The notes: generated from the sequence alone by a model not told the origin. Positions 17,043 through 26,161 are shown, counted from the first letter of the stretch. The stretch: 64,000 nucleotides of DNA from Galbitalea sp036271875 (GCA_036271875.1 DATAZU010000016.1:1-64000), one strand, 5' to 3'. A program made the numbers and translations.

Positions 17043-18115
17043 TCGGCCTCGGCAACATCTCTCGTTCATACCTCGACACCCTCGTCGGGATCGAGGACGT
17101 CCGGGTCGTTGCTGTTGCCGACCTCGATCCTGGCCGCGCGGAATCCGTCGCGGACGCGACCGGCGCGCGAGCGCTGTCACCCGAGGAGCTTCTCGCTGAC
17201 CCTGCGGTTGAGACGGTCCTTAACCTGACCATTCCCGCAGCGCATGCCGGGATCGCGCTCGCCGCCATCGCGCATGACAAGGATGTCTACGGCGAGAAAC
17301 CGTTCGCCGCGACTCTCGACGAGGGTCGACAGATTGTTGCGGCCGCCGCCGCGGCCGGGCGTCGCGCGGGATCCGCTCCGGACACCGTCCTCGGCACCGG
17401 CATCCAGACCGCTCGCTCGGCGGTCGACTCCGGATTGATCGGGCGACCGGTTTCGGCGACCGCAACCTGGGTTGCTCCTGGGCACGAGCGCTGGCATCCC
17501 AATCCCGACTTCTACTACCGCGCTGGCGGTGGACCGCTGCTTGATATGGGGCCGTATTATCTGACGTCACTGGTCCACCTGCTCGGACCGATAGCCGCCG
17601 TCATCGGCAGGAGCTCCCGCGCGACGAGCGAGCGCGTCATCGCAACCGGGCCGCGTGCGGGCGAGCGTTTCCCCGTTGAAGTCGACACCCACGTCGTAGC
17701 GCTGCTGGAGCACGCGTCCGGCGCGCTCTCGTCGATCACTATGAGCTTCGACGCCGTTCACAGCACAGCCTCTTTCATTGAAGTTCACGGCGAGTCGGGG
17801 TCGCTCGCCCTGCCCGATCCGAACCAGTTCGATGGCCAGACTCTCCTCTGGCGCGATGCCGAGGGCGAGCCGGAAGCGCTTCCCGAGCGCGCCGGCTTTG
17901 TTGATTCCTCCCGCGGCGTTGGGCTCCTTGATTTGATTCGATCCACGCCCGACCAGGAACGTGCGAGCGGCGCGATGGGGATGCACGTCCTCGAGGTCAT
18001 GCTTGCCATCCTCGAGTCGGGCAGGACGGGGGAACGCGGTGTCATCGCGTCCACCGTTGAACGTCCACCACTCGTCCCGCTCACCAGCGCCGAATCGTGG
18101 CGCCGTCACGCCTGA
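17015..18115 (+). CDS. Gfo/Idh/MocA-family oxidoreductase (second)
   Basis: A 366-aa paralogue-type Gfo/Idh enzyme with GIIGLGNISRSYLDTL at residues 7-22, YGEKPFA near 90-96, and GGGPLLDMGPYYLTSLVHLLG in the substrate domain. GTG 17015, just after AAAGGGGGA, is the best start and overlaps the ThuA gene by 28 nt. Having two Gfo/Idh enzymes either side of ThuA suggests oxidation and re-reduction of one sugar, or handling of two sugar units. Confidence 0.87.
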   Translation: MGKPHGIGIIGLGNISRSYLDTLVGIEDVRVVAVADLDPGRAESVADATGARALSPEELLADPAVETVLNLTIPAAHAGIALAAIAHDKDVYGEKPFAATLDEGRQIVAAAAAAGRRAGSAPDTVLGTGIQTARSAVDSGLIGRPVSATATWVAPGHERWHPNPDFYYRAGGGPLLDMGPYYLTSLVHLLGPIAAVIGRSSRATSERVIATGPRAGERFPVEVDTHVVALLEHASGALSSITMSFDAVHSTASFIEVHGESGSLALPDPNQFDGQTLLWRDAEGEPEALPERAGFVDSSRGVGLLDLIRSTPDQERASGAMGMHVLEVMLAILESGRTGERGVIASTVERPPLVPLTSAESWRRHA

Positions 18116-18160
18116 GGCGTGCCCACCCAAGTTTGTGCACCAGAACCAGGAGAACAACCA

Positions 18161-18958
18161 ATGAAAACCGAAACGTCTTCGCCGCCCCCAGTCTGGCCAT
18201 TACCGGTCCGTGGCGCAGAGTTCACCCGCGCCGACGCCGATGTCATCGATCGCATGGGTGCCATTAGCGCGGCGACCGCCTGCGCGAAGCTGAACGGCAT
18301 GGGCATCACCCGCACGGCGGTGCAGGGTCCCACCGCGCTCGAGGCCGGCAGTCGAGTCGTCGGATCGGCCCTCACACTCCAGTTCATGCCGCGGAGAGAA
18401 GATGTCGCGAGCGGCCTCGGCACACAGGAGTATGTCGAGCGTCACACCGCGCTGTGGGCCGTCCTCGAAACGGTGCAGCCGGGCGACGTTCTGGTTGTGC
18501 AGGCCTTCGGAAGTCCGTTTACCGGATGCTTCGGAGACATGCTGGTGCGGTACTTCAAGCGACGCGGGGGAGCGGGCATCGTCGTGGATGGACGCATCCG
18601 CGATGTCGCGCGGGTTCGCGAGCTCGGGGTGCCGATTTGGTGTACCGGAGCAACCCCGCAATACGCGTCCCAGGAAGACCTGTTTCCTTGGGCGTACGAT
18701 GTGCCCGTGGCAGCAGGCGGTGTGCTCTGCCTCCCCGGCGATGTCGTCGTGGCCGACGATGATGGCGCCGTGATCGTGCCAGCAGGCAAGGCTCTCGAAC
18801 TGGTTGAAGACGCGGAAGATCACGAGAATTGGGAAGTTTTCAGTCGATTGCGGCTCGAGCAGGGAGCGCGACTATCGGACTACTACCCGCTCAGCGACAA
18901 TAGCCGCGCGGAATACGAAGCATGGCGGGCCGGACAGCGCGAGCTTCAGCACAAGTGA
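18161..18958 (+). CDS. RraA/HMG-aldolase-family protein
   Basis: A 265-aa RraA-like protein (4-hydroxy-4-methyl-2-oxoglutarate aldolase/RNase E-inhibitor fold). The metal- and pyruvate-binding stretch GAGIVVDGRIRDVARVRELGVPIWCTG, with the diagnostic DGxxRD, is near residues 142-168. Family members with this motif are divalent-metal retro-aldolases or oxaloacetate decarboxylases. In this operon it could cleave a keto-deoxy sugar acid. ATG 18161 follows CAGGAGAA; the 45-nt gap before it is the largest inside the operon, and its stop overlaps the next start. Confidence 0.85.
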   Translation: MKTETSSPPPVWPLPVRGAEFTRADADVIDRMGAISAATACAKLNGMGITRTAVQGPTALEAGSRVVGSALTLQFMPRREDVASGLGTQEYVERHTALWAVLETVQPGDVLVVQAFGSPFTGCFGDMLVRYFKRRGGAGIVVDGRIRDVARVRELGVPIWCTGATPQYASQEDLFPWAYDVPVAAGGVLCLPGDVVVADDDGAVIVPAGKALELVEDAEDHENWEVFSRLRLEQGARLSDYYPLSDNSRAEYEAWRAGQRELQHK

Positions 18959-19734
18959 TCCTCGACAGCCACATCCACCTCTGGGACGACGCAATCGCTG
19001 CGGCCGACTGGCTGCGCGGTCCTTCCAGTGCCGAGATTCGCAGGCCATTCACGCTCGACCAGTACACCGAGGGGATTGCCAATCTCGGGGTTCGCGCGGC
19101 GATCGTCGTCACTGCCGAGCAATCGGTCGCCGAGACATCTCGGTTGATTGACGAATGTGACGGTTCTGATCTCATTGCGGGGATCGTCGGATGGGTGGAC
19201 CTCACTGGCGCGATCGAACAGCCGCTCGACAGGCTCCTCGGTATCCGGCACTCGGTGATCTCAGAGGATGCCAGATGGCTGGATCGATCCGACGTCCGCC
19301 GGGGACTCACGGAGTTTGCGCGCGCCGGACTCGTATTCGAGGTGCTCGCGGCCGCTCGCGATCTGCCGTCCATCATCAGATGCGCGGACTCATACCCCAC
19401 GCTCACAATTGTTGTTGATCACCTGGGAAGTCCGCCCGAGAGACCGGACGAGTGGGCCGCATGGCGGGCCTCGATAGAGATGATCGCGCTTCGCGAGAAC
19501 GTGCGGTTCAAAATGTCCGGAACCATCCTCGACGCCGCCACCGTCGACGTCGTCCTCACCGGGCTCGGTCCCGAGCGGCTCATGTTTGGATCGAACTGGC
19601 CCGTGTCCCTGCTGGTTGCATCGCTGGATGAGGAGCTCGGCGCGTTGAGGGCGGCAACGGTGTCGCTGTCGCCCAGCGAATCCGATCAGCTAATGGCAGG
19701 AACCGCAATCGAGAGTTACGGGCTCGCAGTATGA
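18955..19734 (+). CDS. Amidohydrolase_2 family, L-fucono-/L-rhamnono-lactonase-like
   Basis: A 259-aa TIM-barrel hydrolase of the family that opens sugar 1,4- or 1,5-lactones. It begins at GTG 18955 (GTGA overlap with the RraA stop), giving VILDSHIHLWDD with the HxH metal pair, then VVDHLGSPPERPDEWAAWR near residues 158-176 and RLMFGSNWPVSLL near 205-217. The last motif has Asn where many members have the catalytic Asp (GSDWP); an Asn there also occurs in natural family members, so activity is likely but not certain. It sits just before the dehydrogenase that would make its lactone. Confidence 0.82.
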   Translation: MILDSHIHLWDDAIAAADWLRGPSSAEIRRPFTLDQYTEGIANLGVRAAIVVTAEQSVAETSRLIDECDGSDLIAGIVGWVDLTGAIEQPLDRLLGIRHSVISEDARWLDRSDVRRGLTEFARAGLVFEVLAAARDLPSIIRCADSYPTLTIVVDHLGSPPERPDEWAAWRASIEMIALRENVRFKMSGTILDAATVDVVLTGLGPERLMFGSNWPVSLLVASLDEELGALRAATVSLSPSESDQLMAGTAIESYGLAV

Positions 19735-20690
19735 GACACAACAGGATCGGATCCTCATCAGTCGAGGTCACGGCAATGGGTCTTGGCACCGCGCAACTCG
19801 GCGACCTCTATGAAGCGCTCGATCAGGACCGCGCGACCTCGATCGTTGACGCAGCGTGGAACGCGGGAATCCGCTATTTCGACACTGCCCCGCACTACGG
19901 TCTCGGGCTGGCGGAGAAGCGGCTCGGTGTCGCATTGGCGCCGTATCGCCGCCACGACTACGTCGTCAGCTCAAAGGTCGGCCGCATCGTCGCGCCTGGT
20001 AGTGACGGCACGCCCCGGCGACGATGGGACTTCAGCGCGTCCGGGATCCGTCGGTCCATCGATGACTCGCTTACGCGGCTGGGGCTCGACCGGATCGATA
20101 TCGCGCTCATCCATGACCCCCAGGGACACCTCTTTGAGGCTCTCAATTACGCGTATCCGGCCCTGGCAAAGCTTCGAGCAGACGGCGTCGTCGGTGCGAT
20201 CGGGGTTGGCAGCGGCGACCTTGGCGCGCTTGGCGCATTCGCTCGAGAGACCGACATCGATGCCGCAATGATCGCCGGCCGATATACCCTCCTCGAGCAG
20301 CCTGCGCTCGAGGAGGTCATTCCGGCCTGCATCGAGGCGGGAATTTCCGTCCTGAACGCTGGTGTGTTCAACAGCGGGCTCCTCGGCGCGACGAACCCGT
20401 CCGCGGACTCGAAGTATGAGTACGCAGCGGTTCCGCCGGAGTTGCTGGAGCGCGCCCGGCGTCTTGCCGATGTCGCCCGGAACGGTGGCAGCACGCTTCC
20501 CCAGGCCGCGCTGCGGTTCGCTGGGCGCGACCCCGTCGTCAGTTCGGTCGTCGTGGGCGCCGATGGTCCGGAGCAGCTCAGACAAAACGTTGCCATGTTC
20601 GAAGATCCCCGCTCGATGGATGACCTGTGGGCGTCGCTCGAGCAAGCGCACCTCATCCCGTCATCGTTGAATAGTCCGTCACGGAAGTGA
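19731..20690 (+). CDS. Aldo/keto reductase, L-fucose/D-threo-aldose dehydrogenase-like
   Basis: A 319-aa AKR with the full catalytic tetrad D51, Y56, K82 and H128 (FDTAPHYG, SSKVGR, LIHDP). Insertion WDFSASGIRRSIDDSLTRLGLDRIDI and C-terminal SVVVGADGPEQLRQNVAMF resemble the D-threo-aldose 1-dehydrogenase group that oxidises L-fucose, L-galactose or related sugars at C1 to the lactone. ATGA overlap with the lactonase gene supports consecutive steps. Substrate is inferred. Confidence 0.86.
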   Translation: MRHNRIGSSSVEVTAMGLGTAQLGDLYEALDQDRATSIVDAAWNAGIRYFDTAPHYGLGLAEKRLGVALAPYRRHDYVVSSKVGRIVAPGSDGTPRRRWDFSASGIRRSIDDSLTRLGLDRIDIALIHDPQGHLFEALNYAYPALAKLRADGVVGAIGVGSGDLGALGAFARETDIDAAMIAGRYTLLEQPALEEVIPACIEAGISVLNAGVFNSGLLGATNPSADSKYEYAAVPPELLERARRLADVARNGGSTLPQAALRFAGRDPVVSSVVVGADGPEQLRQNVAMFEDPRSMDDLWASLEQAHLIPSSLNSPSRK

Positions 20691-20697
20691 GCTGACA

Positions 20698-21573
20698 GTG
20701 AGATTCATGCGCATCGGGGACGTTGGTCGCGAACGTCCGGTCGTCGAGGTCGATGGCCACCATTTTGAGCTCGGATCCGTGACGTCAGACATCGACGCGG
20801 CGTTCTGGGTCGACGGACCGGCTCGTGTTGCGGCAGCCATCGCGGCGGACGCTCTGACGAAAGTCGAGATCTCGGGAATCCGGATCGGTTCGCCTATGGC
20901 GCGGCCGGGTGCGGTCATCTGTATCGGCCTGAACTATGCAGCGCACGCTGCCGAGTCCGGGGCCCTTCCGCCGGACCATCCGATCCTGTTCCTCAAGACC
21001 CCGAACACGGTCGCCGGGCCGAACGACGACGTCGCGATTCCCGCTGGCTCAGTCAAAACTGACTGGGAGGTGGAACTCGGTGTTGTCATCGGCCGCGCCG
21101 CGAGCTATCTCCTGACCGACGACGAGGCCCTGGCCAGCCTTGCCGGGTTCGTCTTGGTCGATGACCTGTCTGAGCGCACCTATCAGCTCGAAATCTCGGG
21201 CGGCCAGTGGAGCAAGGGTAAGTCGCTCAAGGGATTCACACCGACGGGACCGGTGCTTGTTACTGCGGACGAACTGGACTCGGGCAACCTCGGGATCCGC
21301 AGCTTCGTCAACGGTGAACCACGACAGCATTCGAATACCAGGGACATGATTTTCACTGTGGCCGCCCTCGTCAGGGATCTCAGCCACTACATGGAACTCG
21401 AGCCGGGCGACCTCATCATCACAGGCACACCGGAGGGCGTCGCACTCTCCGGGCGATTCCCCTACCTGGCCGACGGCGATGTGGTACGAGTCGAGATTGA
21501 CGGGCTGGGAAGCCAGGAGCATCGCATCGTTCGCCGTGCATCAACAATCGGCAAAGAACAAGAAAGCGACTAA
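20698..21573 (+). CDS. Fumarylacetoacetate hydrolase-family enzyme (2,4-diketo-3-deoxy-sugar-acid hydrolase-like)
   Basis: A 291-aa FAH-family protein. The catalytic core begins VICIGLNYAAHAAESG near residues 79-94; the metal-binding acidic residues are in DWEVELGVVIG (about 122-132) and VLVDDLSERTYQ (about 153-164); LITGTPEGVALSG closes the site. In non-phosphorylated L-fucose and L-rhamnose pathways such enzymes split the 2,4-diketo-3-deoxy acid to pyruvate and L-lactate. GTG 20698 is 7 nt after the AKR stop; ATG 20707 is an alternative start. Confidence 0.86.
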   Translation: MRFMRIGDVGRERPVVEVDGHHFELGSVTSDIDAAFWVDGPARVAAAIAADALTKVEISGIRIGSPMARPGAVICIGLNYAAHAAESGALPPDHPILFLKTPNTVAGPNDDVAIPAGSVKTDWEVELGVVIGRAASYLLTDDEALASLAGFVLVDDLSERTYQLEISGGQWSKGKSLKGFTPTGPVLVTADELDSGNLGIRSFVNGEPRQHSNTRDMIFTVAALVRDLSHYMELEPGDLIITGTPEGVALSGRFPYLADGDVVRVEIDGLGSQEHRIVRRASTIGKEQESD

Positions 21574-21576
21574 CCA

Positions 21577-22332
21577 ATGCCCCGTGAATTCGAGTCACTG
21601 CGTGCAATCGTCACCGGTGGTGCCTCGGGAATTGGTGCCGCAACCACAGCGCTGCTTCTCGAGCGGGGCTGCCGCGTCGCGGTCCTTGATCTGGCTCCTG
21701 CGGCTGCCCCGGCGGATTCCATTGCGATTGGCTGCGATATCGGGGATACCGACTCGGTCGTCCTGGCGGTCGCGGACGCGATCAACCAGTTGGGCGGTCT
21801 CGACATCCTGGTGAACAACGCGGGCATCGGCGCCCAGGGCGATGTGATGGCAAATCCCGAGGACGAGTGGCAACGCGTGTTCAATGTCAATGTGTTCGGC
21901 ATCATGCGGGTCACCAGGGCAGCGCTGCCCGCGCTGCGCAACTCGCGGCACGCGGCCATCGTGAACACCTCGTCGATTGCTGCCACTGCCGGGTTGCCGC
22001 AGCGAGCCTTGTATTCCGCGAGTAAGGGCGCCGTTCACGCGTTGACGCTGGCCATGGCCGCCGACCACCTCCCCGAGGGAATTCGAGTTAACGCTGTTGC
22101 ACCGGGGACCGCGGACACGCCGTGGGTCGGGCGACTACTCGAGAGTGCAGAGAACTCACACGGCGAACGTGCCGCGCTCGAAGCCCGCCAACCCCACGGC
22201 CGGCTGGTGAGCGCGGCAGAAGTCGCGAACGCCATCGCATACCTGGCGAGCCCGCGGGGCGGGTCGAGCGTCGGTGTGACCCTCCACGTCGACGGTGGCA
22301 TGGACTCGCTCCGGCTTCGGCCGGCAGGCTGA
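21577..22332 (+). CDS. SDR, 2-keto-3-deoxy-L-fuconate dehydrogenase-like
   Basis: A 251-aa classical SDR with TGGASGIG (residues 13-20), NNAG (80-83), S132/S133, Y146 and K150 (YSASK). The C-terminal VDGGMDSLRLRPAG has the basic tail seen in SDRs that act on keto-deoxy sugar acids. Its place directly after the FAH gene (3-nt gap) fits a pathway in which it oxidises C4 of a 2-keto-3-deoxy acid to give the FAH substrate. This assignment is by context plus family. Confidence 0.86.
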   Translation: MPREFESLRAIVTGGASGIGAATTALLLERGCRVAVLDLAPAAAPADSIAIGCDIGDTDSVVLAVADAINQLGGLDILVNNAGIGAQGDVMANPEDEWQRVFNVNVFGIMRVTRAALPALRNSRHAAIVNTSSIAATAGLPQRALYSASKGAVHALTLAMAADHLPEGIRVNAVAPGTADTPWVGRLLESAENSHGERAALEARQPHGRLVSAAEVANAIAYLASPRGGSSVGVTLHVDGGMDSLRLRPAG

Positions 22333-22334
22333 TC

Positions 22335-23915
22335 ATGGACGTTGCGGTGGACTTCGAGGCGGAGTTCACAACGGAGCCGCTCGCGCACTTTTGGAGCAGG
22401 GTGGTTGGAGCCGGTCGGGCTAATGAGGGCCTCCGTGCTGACTGGCAACGTCAACTCGGGAAGGCCCATGAACTGGGTGGCTTCGAGTACGTACGATTCC
22501 ATGGACTGTTCCACGGAGACATGTTCGTCTACCGCGAATGCGACGGCGTTGTCACGCCCTATTTCCAGTACGTTGACACGCTGTTTGACGCGATCCTTGA
22601 TGCGGGCGTCCGGCCGTTCGTCGAGTTCGGCTTCTCTCCGCCGGAGCTCGCCCGGGAAACGGGCACCGTGTTCTGGTGGGGTGCGAACGGCTCGCCTCCC
22701 ACCGACTATGTCAAGTGGGCGAAGCTCGTTGGTATGTGCGTCGAGCACTGGATCGATCGCTACGGCATTGGCGAGGTGCGATCGTGGTACTTCGAAATCT
22801 GGAACGAACCCAACCTGGATCCGTTCTTTCGTGGTACCAGATCTGAGTACTTCGAGCTCTATCGAGTGTCCGTCGAGGCGATCAAGCGGGCGGATGAACA
22901 ACTGCGAGTCGGCGGACCGGCGACGAGCAACTTCGTTCCGGATGCGAGGTTCGCTGGCGAGACGGAAGATCGTAACCAGCACGCCGTCGTTCTTGAAGCG
23001 AACGACCTCGACGCTCTTGACTGGAAACCCGTGTGGCTTGAGGAGTTCCTTGGCTACTGCCAGGCACAGCGGGTGCCCGTCGACTTCGTTTCCTGCCATC
23101 CCTATCCAACGGACTGGGCGCTCGACTCCCACAATCAGGGCCGGAAGCTGACGCGTGGCGTCGATGCGACGGCGACCGATCTGCGAACCATTCGCGCGAT
23201 CGTGGACGAGAGCGCGTTCCCCGACGCCGAGATTCACTTGACCGAGTGGAACTCGAGCTCGAGCCCCCGCGACAACACGCACGATTACACTCAGGCCGCA
23301 ACGTTTGTGGTGAAGGCGAACCTCGAGTCGATAGGGCTCGTCGACAGTCTCGCCTATTGGACCTTCACCGATATTTTCGAGGAGAACGGCGCCGGCCAGG
23401 AGCCGTTTCACGGTGGTTTCGGCATGATCAATCAACACGGCATACCCAAACCAACAATGCACGCGTATCGGATGCTGAACGCCCTCGGCGATGAACTTGT
23501 GCTGCAAGAGCGGGGGTTCGTGGTAACTCGGGCGAGCAAGTCGGGAAAGGTCAGCAGCCTGATCTACCACTACCCCCAAGACGTTTCGCTGACCATCCCT
23601 GCATCGTTCGATACGCGCGATGTGGCCGACGCGACCCTCAAACTTGGCAGGGACGAGCCGCTGAACATCGAACTCACCGGTCTTCCGCCCGGGTCCGCAT
23701 GGTCGCTGGAGGTTATCGACGAGGACCACGGCTCCGCGATTCCTGCCTGGGCATCCATGGGCGGCCCGAACAACCTGTCGCGTCAGGAAGTCGAACGCGT
23801 GACGTCTGCGGCGAACGCGGGACTGATTGAAGAGGTGCTGGTTGCATCGGATGGTGTCTTGCGGATTTCCCGGTTGCTGAAGCCATGGAGCATCGCGCTC
23901 CTCACGGAGCGGTGA
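22335..23915 (+). CDS. GH39 glycoside hydrolase
   Basis: A 526-aa intracellular GH39-type enzyme (no signal peptide). The clan GH-A retaining site is intact: acid/base E158 in WYFEIWNEPN and nucleophile E304 in IHLTEWNSS; VRFHGLFH near residues 53-60 is also a GH39 signature. GH39 includes beta-xylosidases, alpha-L-iduronidases and others, so the bond cut here is not fixed. ATG 22335 is 2 nt after the SDR stop. An antisense reading frame of over 500 codons across it is a high-GC shadow. Confidence 0.9.
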   Translation: MDVAVDFEAEFTTEPLAHFWSRVVGAGRANEGLRADWQRQLGKAHELGGFEYVRFHGLFHGDMFVYRECDGVVTPYFQYVDTLFDAILDAGVRPFVEFGFSPPELARETGTVFWWGANGSPPTDYVKWAKLVGMCVEHWIDRYGIGEVRSWYFEIWNEPNLDPFFRGTRSEYFELYRVSVEAIKRADEQLRVGGPATSNFVPDARFAGETEDRNQHAVVLEANDLDALDWKPVWLEEFLGYCQAQRVPVDFVSCHPYPTDWALDSHNQGRKLTRGVDATATDLRTIRAIVDESAFPDAEIHLTEWNSSSSPRDNTHDYTQAATFVVKANLESIGLVDSLAYWTFTDIFEENGAGQEPFHGGFGMINQHGIPKPTMHAYRMLNALGDELVLQERGFVVTRASKSGKVSSLIYHYPQDVSLTIPASFDTRDVADATLKLGRDEPLNIELTGLPPGSAWSLEVIDEDHGSAIPAWASMGGPNNLSRQEVERVTSAANAGLIEEVLVASDGVLRISRLLKPWSIALLTER

Positions 23916-23925
23916 GTCTGGACGG

Positions 23926-23940
23926 GTACGCTGAGCGTAC
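23926..23940. promoter_or_regulatory. IclR-type operator upstream of iclR
   Basis: GTACGCTGAGCGTAC is a 7-1-7 perfect inverted repeat, 25 bp before the iclR start. A near copy (GTACGCACAGCGTAT) occurs at 26163-26177 in front of the P450/ALDH genes. Autoregulation by the IclR protein is the simplest reading. Confidence 0.6.
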
Positions 23941-23964
23941 AGAACATTGGTTGGAAGGATCGAT

Positions 23965-24750
23965 TTGCCGATCAGCCGCGACGATCGCGACTTCGTACAG
24001 ACCCTCGAGCGAGGGCTGGCCGTGCTGCACGCGTTTGATGCTGAGCACGAAATGTTGACGCTCCGGGAAACTGCGGACGCCGCGGGAATATCGCGTCCGG
24101 CAGCGCGCCGACTATTGCTGACCCTCGAAGCGCTGGGCTATCTGACCAGCGAGGGATCCAGTTACCGGCTGACCCCTCAAGTGTTGAGGTTTGCGGACGC
24201 CTACCTGGGATCGAGAGCGATCCATGAGATCGCTCAGCGCCAGTTGGTCTCTTTCTCGACCGACGTCGGCGAGGCCGGCTCAATGTCCATGCTGGACGGC
24301 ACGGAGATCGTGCTTGTTGTACGCACCCCGGTGAACCGAATGCGATCCTATCTGCTTGGTCTCGGCGAGAGGATGCCGGCGTACGCGACTGCTCAGGGGC
24401 GAGTGTTGTTAGCCGACCTGAGTGACACAGCCCTCAATCGCTTCTTCCAGGAGGCAGATTTGCGGCCGCTGACCGGACGGACTCTCACCGACGAGTCTCG
24501 ACTTCGGGCCGAGTTGACAACTATTGCGCAACGGGGATGGGCGCTGCTCGACCAGGAGTATGAGACGAACATGCGTTCAATCGGTGTTCCCATTCGCGAC
24601 TACTACGGTGAGGTGGTGGCTTCGATCGGCTGCATGTGCAACTCCGACCGGGTCTCGCTCGCGGATCTCCGTGACCGATTCATCCCGAGGTTGCAACAGG
24701 CTGCTGCCAACATCGAGGCGGAGCTCGGCGCTCGAGTGGAAATCGCCTAG
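23965..24750 (+). CDS. IclR-family transcriptional regulator
   Basis: A 261-aa regulator with an N-terminal winged helix (residues 8-70, QTLERGLAVLHAFD ... GISRPAARRLLLTLEALGYL) and a C-terminal effector domain with YLLGLGERMPAYATAQGRVLLA near 122-143, as in PcaR/PobR-like IclR proteins that sense aromatic acids or other small acids. TTG 23965 is chosen because GGAAGGA lies six bases upstream. The gene overlaps the convergent ALDH gene by 4 nt. Matching palindromes suggest it regulates itself, the ALDH and the P450 operon. Confidence 0.87.
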   Translation: MPISRDDRDFVQTLERGLAVLHAFDAEHEMLTLRETADAAGISRPAARRLLLTLEALGYLTSEGSSYRLTPQVLRFADAYLGSRAIHEIAQRQLVSFSTDVGEAGSMSMLDGTEIVLVVRTPVNRMRSYLLGLGERMPAYATAQGRVLLADLSDTALNRFFQEADLRPLTGRTLTDESRLRAELTTIAQRGWALLDQEYETNMRSIGVPIRDYYGEVVASIGCMCNSDRVSLADLRDRFIPRLQQAAANIEAELGARVEIA

Positions 24751-26123
24751 CGCCGCCAAACGGTCTTGAGATTGCAGAATTCGCGGATGCCTTCGGCCGC
24801 GAGTTCGCGGCCGAATCCCGAGGCTTTGGTACCGCCGAACGGAAGCTCGGGGTATGAGGCGCTCATTCCATTCACAAACACGGCCCCGGCATCGAGTTCG
24901 TTGATGAAGAACTCCTGCTCTTCAGGGTCGGTGCTCCAGACCGCCGAGCTGAGCCCAAACGCGGTCTGGTTGGCGATCCGGATGGCCTGCTCGCGATCGG
25001 AAACGCGATAAAGGGAAGCGACCGGCCCGAACGTCTCCTCCAGCACGATCCGCATATCGTCGGTCAGATCGCTGAGTACTGTCGGTTCGAAATACCAACC
25101 GGGCCCATCGACCGAGTTCCCACCCACAAGAACCCGGGCCCCCCTGGCGACCGCGTCGTCAACGAGTTCTGTCAGGTCTGCGCGTCCGGACTCGGTGGCT
25201 ATCGGCCCGACGTCGGTGGTCGGGCTCATCGGGTCCCCCACGACCAATGCGCGCATTCCGGCGGCGAACAGGTCGGCAAACTCGTCGTACACGTCCGTGT
25301 GAACCAGGAAGCGCTTCGCGGCGATACACGACTGTCCGTTGTTGTGAACGCGCGCCTTTACCGCGGTGGTGGCGGCGGTTGGTAGATCCGCACTTGGCAT
25401 GACAATAAACGGATCCGAGCCACCCAACTCCATCAGGCTCTTCTTCACTTGAGCGCCGGCGATTGAGGCCACGGAACGCCCCGCGGACTCCGAACCGGTC
25501 AGGGTGACGGCTTTCACACGATCGTCTTCGAGAACGGACTTGACGTCGTGTGCGCCGACAAGCAGCGCACGAAACGAGCCAACGGGGAATCCGCTCCTCT
25601 CGAAAATGGTGTCGAGGTACATGGCCGCCTGCGGAACGTTCGAGGCGTGTTTTAGGAGCCCGGCATTTCCCGCCATCAGCGCGGGAGCCGCGAAGCGGAT
25701 CACCTGCCAGAGCGGATAGTTCCACGGCATTACGGCCAGCACGACACCCAGTGGCTCGTATCGCGCGTACGCTTGTGCGGCGCCAACCAACTGCGGGTCT
25801 GCCAGTGGCTCGTCTGCCAGAAAATCCCGGGAGTGATCCGCGTAGAACCGCATGCTCTTGGCGCACTTCAGGACCTCGGTCCTTGCCTGCGCAAGGGGTT
25901 TTCCCATCTCGGTGGTGAGGATCCGAGCGCACTCGTCGGCCTCGCTCTCCATGGTGTCCGCGGCGGCCCTCATCCACGAGGCGCGCTCCTCAAAGGTCGT
26001 CTTTCGAAGCGCCAGATACGCAGACTGCGCTTCTTGGATCTTGCGCCCAACTGTCCATTGGTCGTCGGCGGCGAATTCCCGAACGAGTTCGGCCGTGGCG
26101 GGATTGATGGTTGCGATCGGCAA
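24747..26123 (-). CDS. NAD(P)-dependent aldehyde dehydrogenase (succinate-semialdehyde DH-like)
   Basis: A 458-aa ALDH with catalytic C266 (NNGQSCIAAKRF) and E232 (LMELGGSDPF), plus the ETFGPVA and LPFGGTKASGFGRE motifs. It is closest in style to short GabD/SSADH-type proteins, which also include enzymes using lactaldehyde. A strong AAGGAG precedes TTG 26123, giving MPIATINPATAEL, so the longer upstream frame is unlikely. It is divergent from the P450 operon over IclR-like operators. It could oxidise an aldehyde from the P450 reaction or L-lactaldehyde from the sugar pathway. Confidence 0.88.
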   Translation of the reverse strand: MPIATINPATAELVREFAADDQWTVGRKIQEAQSAYLALRKTTFEERASWMRAAADTMESEADECARILTTEMGKPLAQARTEVLKCAKSMRFYADHSRDFLADEPLADPQLVGAAQAYARYEPLGVVLAVMPWNYPLWQVIRFAAPALMAGNAGLLKHASNVPQAAMYLDTIFERSGFPVGSFRALLVGAHDVKSVLEDDRVKAVTLTGSESAGRSVASIAGAQVKKSLMELGGSDPFIVMPSADLPTAATTAVKARVHNNGQSCIAAKRFLVHTDVYDEFADLFAAGMRALVVGDPMSPTTDVGPIATESGRADLTELVDDAVARGARVLVGGNSVDGPGWYFEPTVLSDLTDDMRIVLEETFGPVASLYRVSDREQAIRIANQTAFGLSSAVWSTDPEEQEFFINELDAGAVFVNGMSASYPELPFGGTKASGFGRELAAEGIREFCNLKTVWRR

Positions 26124-26161
26124 GTAATTCTCCTTGCGTGGGGTACTCGGGATGCTTATGC

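Noticed and set aside
18955..19734. Lactonase inactivated by loss of the catalytic Asp (GSNWP)
   Set aside because: Asn at this place is found in natural members of the family, so the change alone does not show loss of activity.
22035..23729. A 564-codon open frame on the minus strand
   Set aside because: It is antisense to the GH39 and SDR genes, which have intact catalytic motifs; such long shadows are normal at high GC. Its composition is R/V/H-rich with no family similarity.
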